A stretch of 64,000 bases of DNA, taken from NCBI GenBank assembly GCA_021234155.1, contig JAJEKV010000045.1:11672050-11736049 (forward strand), in the 5' to 3' direction. The notes beneath the pieces are model-generated. The model searched no databases, was not told the DNA's origin, and saw only the letters and a list, made by a program, of their open reading frames with translations. The position numbers and the translations under genes are program-made. Origin of the DNA: Isoetes taiwanensis. Its lineage: Eukaryota; Streptophyta; Lycopodiopsida; Isoetales; Isoetaceae. Positions 35,801 to 47,075 of this stretch are shown one piece after another; position 1 is the stretch's first letter, and each line of letters begins with the position of its first letter.

Positions 35801-36160
35801 GAATAGATGAAAAGGGAAGGGAAAAGGTCCTTACAGAAAAAAAGGAAGGGAAACAGGGAAAGGGGAAAGGAAAGGGAAGAGAAGGGAGAAGGGGATAAAA
35901 AGAAAACAAGAGAAGCAAAAAAAAAAAAGACGTGTATGGAAAAAATGAGAGAAAAAAAAGGAAAAGGAAAGTGTGTAGGAAAACGAAGAAAAAAGAAAAG
36001 GAGAATTGCGGGATAGAGCAAAGGAAAAGGGAAGAGGAAGGGTGTCGAATGCACAAAAGCCTCTTAAAGCTCAGCAATGTTGGGCCTGGTTTCTATTATA
36101 TTAGATTTATAAAAAGGAGTTTGAGCTGAATAGGTTTTCGTCCACACAAATTTCCAACTT
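32817..36160. other. Non-coding interval between two Helitron-like termini
   Basis: No gene is supportable. It contains a tandem duplication of about 78 bp (33,106-33,262, unit AAGTTGTTTGCTTAARAAGT..GCCATGTTTG), a 46-bp duplication near 35,055-35,145 (CTTGAGTACCTGTAAAAGAA), and minus-strand open segments at about 35,050-34,550 that could be captured gene fragments (RPKDRVFAWLFLGVGREIKD), unidentified. Confidence 0.45.
35585..36040 (+). repeat. Polypurine tract of about 450 bp
   Basis: The plus strand is almost pure A and G (AAGG, GGAAAA and related words) over some 450 bp. The open frames within it are compositional artefacts (Lys/Arg/Glu runs one way, Phe/Ser/Leu/Pro the other). Confidence 0.85.
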
Positions 36161-36162
36161 AC

Positions 36163-36191
36163 GCCCAGCAAGGCTGGGCACCATTACTAGT
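36163..36191 (+). mobile_element. Helitron-like 3' terminus, plus orientation
   Basis: The hairpin GCCCAGCAAGGCTGGGC (36,163-36,179) is followed by 7 nt, CTAG and T. It is the same family as the minus-oriented end at 32,788, so the two face outward. Confidence 0.55.
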
Positions 36192-36324
36192 TATATCTAT
36201 GAATATAGACTATGACTTTGACTATGTTTTTTTGAAACATATAATCTGTCCCCACAATTGCATCATCAACAAACCAGTGCAACAATCGAAACAAGGAACT
36301 AATCAGCAGAGTTCAATCTAATAT

Positions 36325-37221
36325 GCAGCTAGAGTACCTAGATATGTTGAAGGACAACGTGAACAAGAGCGCACTCCACCAAGGCGCTTCCAGCCAAGGA
36401 ATCTGTACCAAGGGTTTGAAACAGCAACACCAGAAGAGGAACTATCTCAGATTAGGTCCGACATTCATGAGATAAGGGCATTGCTGGCAGGAGCAGCAGC
36501 AGCAGGGCAGGATCAGAATGTGCCATTGTCAGAAACACCAGCCAGCAGAACAGTGCAGCAAAGGAAGAGAAGCCAGAGAAGAAGGTCACCTAGCACGGAG
36601 CCCTCCGACTCTAGCTCAGACTCAGACTCCGGATCAGAAGAGTAGGAGGAGGAGAGACAGGACCACCGGGAGGATCCAAACCGTGACAGGGGCAGATCAC
36701 AGTCTGATTACCAGAAGAAGGTTGACTCCGTGCTTAGCAACGTGTGGAAAGCCAAAAAGCTGGAGCAGTTCTCAGGAGACAGCAGATCTGGAATGGAAGC
36801 AGAGGCTTGGCTCGACGAGTTGAGTGAGTATGGCAATGCTTATGGCATGAAGGACAAGGACAAGGGCAGAGTGGCTACAACAAACTTGAAGGGAGCAGCC
36901 AGGATCTAGTGGAAGGGATATGCCAAAGCACATGGATTGAGCACGGACAGCTGCAGATTCAAGAAGTTTGCTAAGGCATTCAAGCGCTATTATGTACCAA
37001 GGGAACATAAGTGCAACATGATGCAGCAGTTCTACAGGTTGCAGCAAGGCAACAAATCAGTTCAGAAGTACACAGAGGAATTCATGAGACTAAGGCTTTA
37101 TGTGCCAAAGTTGAGTGAAATGCATGCGGTGGAGGGTTATATTGAAGAGATCCGCAAGCTAGTAAGGGTAATAAACCCCAAGACCGTGTCAGAAGCAGAG
37201 TCCAAGGCAGTGAGTTTGTAA
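36325..37221 (+). pseudogene. Ty3/gypsy gag, decayed
   Basis: The gag frame contains a Ser/Asp-rich segment, then WLDELSEYGNAYGMKDKDKG and FKRYYVPREHKCNMMQQFYR, typical of the retrotransposon gag capsid domain that packages element RNA. Stops interrupt it at about 36,642 and 36,907 (a Trp codon apparently changed to TAG). No 5' LTR or primer-binding site is visible upstream; the DNA there belongs to a Helitron-like terminus, so the 5' end is lost. Confidence 0.8.
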
Positions 37222-37392
37222 GGAACGGGACCGCAAGAGAATGCACCAAGGCAGTAGTACTTCCAGGATAAGGGAAAGGGCACAGGAGGCTGTAGTCCAA
37301 GAGCATCAAGTCCAGTAGCTAGCAGGCCTCAATACAACTCCAACTATGGGAAGCAGGGCAACGCAAGCAGTGGCAAGCAGGAAAAGAAACAA

Positions 37393-40300
37393 GTGAGCTT
37401 CAGGGAACAAGGAGGGGGCTCTAACTACTCCAAAGCCGTGAAACAGTTCTTGCAGTCCATCCCCAAAGAGAAGAAGCAGGATTGTATAGAAAAGCAGTTG
37501 TGCTTCAGATGCTTCCAGCCAGCGCATAGGACTCATAACTGCCCCTTGTTGATGAACATGGCATTGGCAAAAATGGGTTGGGAAACACCCACGGACGTGG
37601 ACGAGGACGACGCCATAGACTACATCCAGGGTGAGTGCCATATTTTTGCCGCAATTGATACAGAGAATGTCGAAAGTCAGTACCAAGTCATCTCAACAAC
37701 TGGGAAGGCCAAGTCCAAGTCTTTCATAGTGTTGATAGATACGGGAAGCACTCATAATTTAGCTTCTCCAAGGATGGTACAGATATTGAAGCTGAAGCCG
37801 TTGAAGTCCAAGCCTAGGTCAGTTGTGTTGGCTAGTGGAGCAGTCCGGCACACAGCAGGGAAGAGGATCCACTTCAACGTAGACTTGCCAGGCATCAGGG
37901 AGCGGAAGTCATGAACATAGGCAAGTATGACCTGATATAGGAATGGAATACCTTGGTCCAGCGGGAGCAGTAATTGATTATGGGAAGCAGAAAGTAACTT
38001 TGACAACGCCAGAGGGCAAAGTCATCAAGATCACAGGTAAAGAAGTAACCCCAATTATGCAATGCATGACTAGTGAAAAGTTTCTTAAGTGCATAAGAAA
38101 GGACCAAGTGGCCTATCTCCTTAAACTTGAGATTGAAGATCAAGAGACAGAAGAAGAGAAAGAGGCCAAAGACTTGAGCAAGCTCCCCAAGCCCATAGCG
38201 AAGTTGGTAAAGGAGTTCCACGACTTGTTTCCTGATGAAATTAAGCAGCTTCCGCCTTATAGAGGAGTAGAGTGTGAAATAGCACTCGAACCAGGCACCA
38301 AACCAACAAGCATACAGAATGTCGACCGAAGATTTGACGGAGTTAAAGAAGCAGCTGCAAGAATTGCTAGACCTAGGGTTCATTAGACCTAGTGTCTCTC
38401 CTTTTGGAGCGCCTACTCTATTTGTGAAGAAGAAAGATGGAAGCCTTAGGATGTGCGTTGACTATCATCAACGGAATAAGCACACGATCAAAAATAAGTA
38501 TTGCAAGGAGCGAAGATCTTTTCCAAGATAGATCTCAGATCAGATTATCATCAGATCGGATCAAAGAAGAAGACATCCACAAGACAGCATTCAGGACAAG
38601 ATATGGGCACTACGAGTTCACAATGATGCCTTTGGATTGTCTAATGCGCCAGCAACATTCATGAGACTGATGAATGACGTCTTCCGCAAGTTTCTAGACT
38701 CTTTCATCATAGTCTTCTTCGATGATATTCTAGTGTACAGTAAATCCCTGGAAGAACATGTCCAACATTTAAGAAAAGTGCTTGAAAAGCTAAGAAGGCA
38801 TCAACTCTTTGTGAAGCTATCTAAGTGCACTTCGCAACAGAAAGGGTAGAATACTTGGGACATGTGATCACAGCGGAAGGCATCTCCACCGACCCTTACG
38901 AAGATTGAAGCAGTGATTGAATGGCCGGCACCGAAGAACGTCCATGAAGTGAGGAGTTTTCTTGGCCTAGCAGGGTATTACAGGAAGTTCGTCAAGAACT
39001 TTGCTAAGGTGGCAGCGCTACTGACAGATCTCAGCAAAGCAGGCAAGATAAAAGATTGGGTAACTCATTGGCAAAACAAGGCCCAGAAAGCATTTGGCAC
39101 ATTGAAGGAAGCCTTGGCAACCGTGCCAGTTTTGGTCTTGCCAGATCCAGCCAAAGACAAGCTTGTGGCGACAGACGCTAGCAGGATAGCAACAGGCGCA
39201 GTCCTTATGCAGGAGGAGAGGGTAGTGGCCTATGATTCGAAGAAGATGAATGAGGCGGAGCAGGTCAGGAGCTTCTGGCTATAGTAAGAGCTTTAAAAAT
39301 TTGGAGGCATTATCTGTTGGGAAGGAAGTTCCAGCTAGATACAGATCATCAAAGCCTTCAATACATTTTCACACAGCCGCTCCTCAATTTGAGGCAAAGG
39401 AGGTGGATGGAATTCCTCAAGGAATATGACTTCGAGATAACGTATAAGTCTGGAAAGCTCAATGTGGTTGTAGATGCGCTTTTGAGGAAGCCTTTGGCGA
39501 CGAGGATGCATTGTAATGCCATTTCAACGCTCACCAGTGAGTATGGCAAGAAAATTGAAGAGACCTTGCCAACAGATTCTGACTTCAAGGAGGCATGGGC
39601 AAGTCTTTGTAAGGAGGCAAGGACTGACAAGGAACGGGAAGTGTTCAGGCACTACAAGAAGGAGGGTAACTTTCTATATCACAGAAACAAATTGTGTGTA
39701 CCAGAAACTTCAGGAGTAAGGAAGTTAATCCTCCATGATACACACAATAGTCCCATAGCAGGGCATGCAGGGTTTATGAAGACATATTTCAAGATAAGAA
39801 GTAGTTACTTCTGGCCTGGCATGAAGAAGCAGATAGCAAGATACATTCGTGAGTGCCAGGTATGTCAGCAGACAAAGGCGGAACAACTTCGAATCCCAGG
39901 TGTCTTGGAACTGTTGCCAGTACCCAATGCAAAGTGGGAAGTCATCAGTATAGACTTTATTACCGGGCTTCCAAGAACGGCAAGAGGCAAGGATGCACTT
40001 ATGGTGGTGGTGGACAAGTTGTCCAGGATGGCACATTTTGTGCCCTATAGGAGTACAGATATGGCATTGGATACTGCTGTGTTGTTCACCAAGAAGATAT
40101 TTAGACTCCACGACATGCCGAGGGAGATAATCTCGGACATGCATTCTAAGTTTATGAGTGCATTCTGGCAGGATCTCTTCGCCACCATTCAGACGAAGCT
40201 TTCGATGAGCACAGCATGCCACCTGCAGACGGATGGTCAGACGGAGCGAACCAATAGGATCATCGATGACATGCTGAGAAGTTATGTGTGAAACAAGCAG

Positions 40301-40905
40301 TCTAAGTGAGATGATTTCATCCACTTAGTAGAGTTCGCCTACAACAGCACCAAGCAGGAGTCATCCCAGATGTCTCCTTTTATGATCAACTATGGATATC
40401 AGTGTCTTACCCCCGATACTTGGCACAATCCAGTGTCAAAAGTGGAAGTCTCCCAGCAGATGCTTTCGGATATGCAAGAGTTGGTGGAGGAGGTAAGAGG
40501 GTACCTCCTAGCAGCAAGAAGCAGGCAGAAAAATGTAGCCGATAAGCATAGGACAATAAGAGAATTTGAGGTGGGAGACAAAGTGTGGTTGAAGATCAAG
40601 GTGAAGCAGGCCAAGCTCCGCATCGGCAATTGCAAGAAGCTTGCTCCAAGATGGGCTGGACCCTTCATGATAACCAAAAGAGTAGGTACCCAATCCTACA
40701 TCTCAAAATCCATAGGGTTTTCCACGTAAGTCTCCTAAAGAGGCACATTCCTAATCCAGAGGAAGTATTGGAGACAAATGAGTTACTGGAAATGACAGAC
40801 GGCCACCTTGGAATCGTCCCAGATGTTCTTCTTGACAGGGCCTATAAGAAGACAAGAAGATCCCAATTTCTCCAATACCTTGTGAAATGGAAGCACTTAC
40901 CTATC
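37393..40905 (+). pseudogene. Ty3/gypsy (chromovirus) pol: protease, RT, RNase H, integrase, chromodomain; decayed
   Basis: In order: a CCHC zinc knuckle (CFRCFQPAHRTHNC, about 37,501); aspartic protease VLIDTGSTHN (about 37,730); reverse transcriptase [17 protein letters not shown] (about 38,405) and the [10 protein letters not shown] box (about 38,710); RNase H VATDAS (about 39,165) and LDTDHQSLQYI; integrase H2C2 finger ending CQVCQQ (about 39,855), ISIDFITGLP, REIISDMHSKF and TDGQTERTNR; and a chromodomain remnant FLQYLVKWKHLP (about 40,875). This domain order defines Metaviridae chromoviruses. Several frame changes and stops (for example near 37,912, 38,528, 40,289 and 40,307) make it inactive. 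Chromodomains are thought to steer integration toward particular chromatin. Confidence 0.93.
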
Positions 40906-41289
40906 GCATTTCGAGGATCAGGAGCAGGTCAAGGACCAGGTAACTAGTTATTCTGTTGTGCAAAGCCGCCTTTGGGCTAGGCAATAGGCTGGTTTAGCAT
41001 GTTAGTTCAGCTCTAGAAGCCTTATCGATCCCGAGATCCTAAACTCTAACAAAGGAACCTAACTCTAGATGTTTAGGTAGATAGATTTGATGTTATTCTC
41101 TATTTCAGTTCTGTGATGTCGTATGCATTTCACTCTGTGACCTCCATGTATTGGGAAGGGGGGTAGAGGCCTAAAGCTATGTCGCAGATGATCCTAGATA
41201 GCCTACTAGTTCCCAATTACATGCGGCCCGTGCACAGGAGCCCGCCTGGTTGTGGGTGGCGGGGCTAGACCGGTCGACAAGGAGGAACT

Positions 41290-41766
41290 TGTCTCATCAT
41301 GGACTAACCCCTCTGGTAGTAAGGCCTATCGGGGGTCTATGCGGGCTAGGCTTAATGGCTTGTCACTGAGTGTGGGCAAGGCATGAGCTCGACACTCGTG
41401 GGGTGATGCGTCACCTTCCATTGAGTTCAAGTCGAATACGGGCAGTGGCCCTCTAGCCGCCTGTGATGGGCATGGATGCCTCTGGAGGGGAGGAGACTCT
41501 CCTCCTGTCTCAGCGGGGCTGGGGAGATGCAACCCAGTAGTAGTAGCCCCTCTGGCTATTCACCCGGTAGGCTACGGTCAGGTCCCAATACTTTTCAACC
41601 TACTCTGCAAAGTGTGCACGGGAGGGGCGGATGGAGTGGACTACCCTAAGCCATGTTCTTATGCCAGCCAAATCCACTTGCCATGAATTCTGTCTGCACT
41701 GACTTCTGGAGGCCCAAGCCATCAGTCATCCCCCTTGAGTCTGAGCCCTAGGTAGGATTTTTCCTT
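41290..41766 (+). mobile_element. Partial 3' LTR of the Ty3/gypsy element
   Basis: It starts TGTCTCATCATGG directly after the purine-rich AAGGAGGAACT, a plausible polypurine tract. It matches the inverse of 20,056-20,507 almost perfectly and breaks off at about 41,766 before the CA end seen in that copy. Confidence 0.7.
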
Positions 41767-41784
41767 TTTTCTGTTATCTTATAT

Positions 41785-41835
41785 TATCTTATATTATAAT
41801 GTTTTGGTGTAAGTGTTGGACCCAGCCCTAGATCG
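41785..41835. repeat. Right copy of the roughly 45-bp inverted repeat (partner at 18,208-18,262)
   Basis: TGTTGGACCCAGCCCTAGAT, preceded by TATTATAATG..GTAAG, is the inverse of the sequence near 18.2 kb. Confidence 0.55.
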
Positions 41836-43140
41836 GACGGTCCAGAGTTTGAGTTCAAAGATTAACGGTCCAGATGTCTATGATTTTTTTTCCTTCTTCT
41901 CGCTCTACCAATTTAGGGTTCATGCAATGAGACACGCATCTGCCCGTAGTGTTCTAGACCCGCTTTGGCAAATATGGCTTTCAGAAGTGAGAGCAAAAGG
42001 CCATGTAGTTCCGGAAGCAAGATGCTGCATTCCTTCTACAAAAGCTGGCTGTTGCCCTGACGTCTAGGTCATCATTTGCATGACGTTTTTGCCTTGAAAA
42101 GGGTCTCGGATTTATGTGATCTCGGTTGCTTATGGAAGACAGAAGAAACAGAGGAGACAGATCGATGGCATAGGGTGGAAAGAGTACATGGAAATTTTCT
42201 AAGGAGCTTCAGGCTTCCGAATGACACCAAAATGGACGAGATCAAGGCCCAGGTCGACCATGATAGTTACAGTTCCAAAGACACAGCAGCCCAAGCCTTT
42301 CGTTCCATTGAAATTTCTGGTTTGACTTTTTTCTACAACTACATCCCAATTTTGTTTGGTCTTCTTTAAACAAAGAAAAGGTTGCTTTACTTTGTTGTAG
42401 AAAATATAGATATGGCATTGTTGTTGCTTGATAATCCTATATTGAATTCTCGCCAAAGGGAGGTCAAACAGAGATCTGCACCTCCAAAAGAGGCCCAATT
42501 ATCATATCTCCTTTTTTTTTTATCCTGTGAATATTCTCTGTTTGCAATGCCGGTTATGATCTATATGTGAAAATATTCCTCTCTTTGAGTTGCCACAGAT
42601 GGTCAGAGGAATGCAAAAGCAACTGCATGCAACCTTGCCTTTGAGTTGCCATAGATGGTCAGGGGACGCAAAAGCAACTGCAGCAACCTTGGAGGCAATG
42701 GAACTCTTTCAGGATATAACCATCATCCAATTAAATTGGGATTATGTCAACTCCAAAATCACGCCAACCTGCTATTGTCTTCTAGGGGGTTTTTGTTTTT
42801 TTTAATCTTTTTTTTTGGACTTCAAAAATAACATAAGGTTGCGATTCACGTGTGACTTTTCATATGCGAATTGAAATATGCAGAAATGAAGAGCAACTTG
42901 CTAACATAGATGAGACAAAAATTGCTTGCTCGATAGATGATAATATTAGGTTTGATAATAACAAATTGCATTATTTATGGAGGCAATTCGGACATCGAAA
43001 TTATCGATACATGGCACAAATATCATACAAAAATATCATATATTCCAATAAAACATTAAGGGATCAATCCATGTTTTTCCACGTATTTAACAAGGTGTGG
43101 TTCCATGTCACCGTTCTATCCGATTAAGGTACGAATCTAA
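41836..43140. other. Stretch without a supported gene
   Basis: Only short frames without domains. Positions of about 42,582-42,690 hold two tandem copies of a unit of about 57 bp starting TGAGTTGCCACAGATGGTCA. Confidence 0.5.
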
Positions 43141-43738
43141 CACTTCACCCAATCATCCCCATAGCCAAATTATGCATAATAGACACAAACTTCACCAGAA
43201 AATCATCTGTCGCCAAAGTTTTTGGATCGTAAGATGGTGGATTTAGGGCCTGTGTTTGATTGTAGAAGCATTTGAGAGCATCATCATCCACTATGATTAT
43301 ATCATCCTTATTCTCGATACCAAGTTCGTCCATCATATTACTCAAGTGTTTGATGAAGATAGGCTTGCCTGTTGGATCCTTGGGATTAGTGAACTTCACA
43401 CATTTGTTCGATCCCAAAGGGTCAACCAATGTCTACGCATTTCCCCGGGGCCTCCAAAGTATCCTTGATGTTCCTTAGTTCCATGGATGACCAAATACCA
43501 ATTGAAATAACTCAATGCCTCGTCTAGCATCTCCTTCAAGTGCGCCGCGGATAGATCCACTTGGTGTTTGATTCTACTGGTGTCTGATGAAACTGTTCTC
43601 TAGCCACTTTATTTTTGGAAAAGTCTTGCAAAGGACTCCGTTTAGGTCGAACACCACAACCTTCTTAGAAACGCAATGGAAGCGGGAAACATCAAACATG
43701 TATCCGGGTCAAGAAGATACGATAACACAAACAATACA

Positions 43739-43872
43739 AACGCCAAGCGTGATTTGAAATAGTCATAACCAAATCGCGGCCGGGCGTGATTTAGTTTGAC
43801 AACGAAAAATAATCAAAGCACGCTTGGCGATTTAATTCAAAGGTAATACAAATTAAATCACGCAGCGTGGCT
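43739..43872. repeat. CACGC-type palindrome cluster 1 (element C, apparent intron)
   Basis: Four copies or half-copies of AATCACGC..GCGTGATT lie within about 135 bp: CGCCAAGCGTGATTT, GGCCGGGCGTGATTT, CACGCTTGGCGATTT and AATCACGCAGCGTGG. They are located between two coding blocks. Confidence 0.75.
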
Positions 43873-45925
43873 GTTTTCGTGGGCAAGGCCATACCTATCA
43901 TCTTCAGTTTCGCTGCCGTCATCGGCGTCATTCTCCCCTTCGCCACCCTTAATCTTCGTCTTCTTCTGACTGTTAGAATTGTTATTTTCTATTAGTTCCG
44001 CTGCGTCCTTCACAACTGACATTATTTTACTATTGATTTGGCAAACACGTGAATCACTAGAGAGCCGTTGCCTTCATTTTCGGTTTCCCCTGCCAATTAG
44101 TTCATTGTTAACATCTACTCTATTGTTGCTTGCATCACCCGCAATGTGGGCAAGGATATTCCCTAAGTTCGCCGCCATCCGATTACTTTGAGCAACCGGT
44201 TTAGCAGCTATTTGTTCATTATTGCTTTCCTTATCGGTGCGCAGACACTAGTTCCCTCTCCGTATAACGTCCACTTTCGAATTGGACAAGTCTACGAGAC
44301 TTTTGATTGCTGATGATTTCGGGTTGCCATAAGGGCCTTTAGGAGACTTGGCAAGCACATGCATGAGGAATAGTTCAAGAAAGTCTTTGGCTCGCTCATC
44401 ACTCACAAAGCGATGACATCTTCTTGCACCCATAAGAGCTTTCGGGCAATATAACCTCCAACATGAAGCTCCAAGCGGGTTGTATCAATTGGAGCAAATG
44501 CCTCGACGGTAAAAGCACCATAGGCGGGGAAATCCATTTTTATTTAAGGGCCCTTCTCCTTATTTTGTAGCTCGTACTTGATTTCCCCACTTAGGAGGGG
44601 GTCGATCCTCATCCTCTTCGACTCATCACATTCGACTGATCCCGATCCGTATGAAAGAATATAGTTCTTAAGTCCGGATCATCTAGAAGAAAATATTCCC
44701 ATGCACTGCTATTGTCACCCTTGGCCTTAGCAATATCATATTCCTCGTCTGATAGCATGGATATCATAATAAAGATCACATGTGCCATCTTCCGTTCTGT
44801 TTGCAGCTCATTATCCTTAACATCATATATTAGGCATCCCTCCCTAATAACTTTGAGGCACTCGGATCATGAGCAGCAGATAGTGCATGCAGATGTGACT
44901 CACCTGAAGGACAAACGATGACAATAGTGAAGGACCTCTCAGTTGTCAATCCTATACAGCTGGTAAAGAAGCTATTGTAGTCCTTCTGGTTCATGCCCAT
45001 ATCTCCTCTCCCACCCCTGCTGTCCAACACAAAGAGTGATATATTTTAAGGCGGAAGTTGAATCGGCAAGAGACTTTGTACCCAATGGAGACTGAATACT
45101 GGACAGTGTCGTCTTCTCCAGTAATCTTCTTCACAAGGGCCACTTTTCTTCTCAACTCAGCCAGTACCTTAGGGGGTAGAGTCTCCTTATGTTTTGTATT
45201 TTTAGCCTTCCAATTCTTTAGGAAGTCCTTTGACCAGAATACAAACTTCTTGATGTCATCATTTCTGACCTTGTATTTGTCCAAAGAATCCAATTTCGGA
45301 TAATGCCACATCCCCGATAGCCTTTGTAACTCAGCTCCTACTGGTGACTTCATTGTAACGTACATCCTTTACATGGCTGCAAAGACTCAACGAAGGACAT
45401 CCTATCCTTGGTGAAAGCACCCTTCTTGTATAAGACTTCCTTCTTTAAGCTAATCGGGTCTAAAACCCAAATGGTCTCGGGCCGTGCCTAGCCCCCGAGT
45501 CTTTCTCATCTCTGTCACATTCAAGTCAAAGATGCTTACATCAACAGAGGCACCCTACCCATAGTATCCGCAGCTTCCCTTGTGCATAAGCGCCCCGAAT
45601 TCATTCCACTTGAGCCATACCGCCTCCTTATAAAACACAATCTTATACGAGTCTGTTGGTCCTAACTGCTGGATGAGCTTTTCGAAGGATCTGCAATGTC
45701 ATCACCACCTTTTTTCTTTTGATTTTCTTGCGTCTTCTTCTTCTTCTCGTATAATTGTTCATGCGGCGAGTCCGCTCCAGCAGCTTGAATGCCTCGGACT
45801 TTGACCCGCTGCAATGCGGTGGGCAATGGGCAGCCATATTCCACCCATTGTTGATCGGGCGTATGCAGCTTGTTCAATTATGGACTGCAATAGTACGGAC
45901 ATTGAATCAGTATCATAGAATAGAA

Positions 45926-46180
45926 AACACGCCGATTTGAATAGAATTGATGAAGAGAAAAAATCACCGGGCGTGAAATGAATAAAGTTACTAATGCAAT
46001 TCACGCCAGCGGCGTGCTTTCAAATCAAACCAATTCCACGCCAGGGTGTTTTCAAAATCGAATTCACGCCGGTGTTTTCAAATCAATTGGTTGACTTGAA
46101 AACACGCCCGGCGGAATTCATTGATTTGAAAAATACCGGCGCGGAATTGGTTTGATTTGGAAAGCACGCGGGCGTGAATA
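45926..46180. repeat. CACGC-type palindrome cluster 2 (element C, intron after the ParB block)
   Basis: At least eight copies in about 255 bp, such as CACGCCAGCGGCGTG, CACGCCAGGGTG, CACGCCGGTG and GCACGCGGGCGTG, flanked by AATTC/GAATT and CAAATC. This mirrors the palindrome-rich intron directly after the ParB exon of element B. Confidence 0.8.
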
Positions 46181-47039
46181 CAATTTATGAAACCAGGTTG
46201 ATTACCTTTTGTATAGAAATGTCTTCTCCATTTCATTCAAAGTTGGCCTGTTTGTTCTGCCTGCCTGATGATGGCCTTTTGTGCCTCAACGGAATGTTGC
46301 CCGCCGATGATGACATATTTAATATCATCACTTGATAATAGCTCACGGACGTTCGGCCCACACAAAGCAAGCTTGTTCGAGATCATATCCCAAGGTAGCA
46401 CATCCGCCGCATAGGCATTTGACTGGATTACTAATCATGCTCAACAATCTCCATGGCATGTGCCGGATCATATCTTTCGCTAACATAAATGGAGCTTGGT
46501 GAACGGATGAGGGACTTCACATGGATGCAAAAGTTTCCTTAAGACCCAATGGATAATGGTCGAGTATTTATTCAGCTTGTTCATGGCCTCTAATTTGCGC
46601 CACTCGTCCTGTTCATTCTCAAAAACGAAGCCTCCATGCCTTCGATAAACTGCGGGTTGAACATCCTTCCCTAGATCTAGGACCCTCTTAGAAGCTTTCA
46701 AGTCGCCTAATTCCCTAGCTTGTCGCAAATAGTGACTTGGTGTCGATTTAGTGAACATGCCTCACGCACGGCCTATAACCCCTTGGCAAATAGATATTGG
46801 CGAATCGCTACATTGGTTGGCCAACCATACTTAAAACATGTCTCACCGATTCACATCCGGTCTTCATGAACGTATCCTTTATCGTTAGCTCTACAAAGTG
46901 AGTAAGTCCGGAAAGAGATCTTTCTTACATCGTTGTAATCTCCAAGAGCAATTTGCAGTTGGTGTCATCCTCTTCCTCACAAGAGATTAGGATCCCTTGT
47001 TTGGCCATCTTGTCTGCTTCCTTTTTCCTCGAGAAGAGA

Positions 47040-47075
47040 GTTAAACAAAGTTTAAAATGAAACGTACTTATTTGC
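47040..47075 (+). repeat. Left TIR of element B with target duplication
   Basis: GTTAA (target duplication) followed by ACAAAGTTTAAAATGAAACG and TACTTATTT. Confidence 0.9.

Larger units (their letters stand above)
43145..47044 (-). pseudogene. ParB/DNA methyltransferase-like gene of element C, 3' part, decayed
   Basis: Minus-strand coding blocks, with frame changes between them. The exon ending near 46,935 (RKKEADKMAKQGILISCEEE) continues the frame interrupted by element B and resembles the first exon of element B's gene. At about 46,360-46,230, ELLSSDDIKYVIIGGQHSVE AQKAII is a ParB-type nucleotide-binding box (GGxH). At 45,020-44,930, MNQKDYNSFFTSC with SFTIVIVCPSG aligns with the post-motif-IV helix and strand of the element B methyltransferase, but the catalytic D-x-P-Y is not visible (LDSRGG stands there). 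At 44,433-44,248, GARRCHRFVSDERAKDFLEL resembles the region after motif I. The last block (43,429-43,145) is unplaced. Palindromes of the CACGC family occupy two apparent introns. It is probably a decayed paralogue of the element B gene. Confidence 0.55.

Noticed and set aside
35503-36077. Several overlapping long open frames rich in Phe/Ser/Leu/Pro or Lys/Arg/Glu
   Set aside because: They follow from the polypurine composition, which lacks stop codons, and have no domain or promoter.
36325-41766. Ty3/gypsy element as an active or complete retrotransposon
   Set aside because: No 5' LTR or primer-binding site, a truncated 3' LTR and multiple stops and frame changes.
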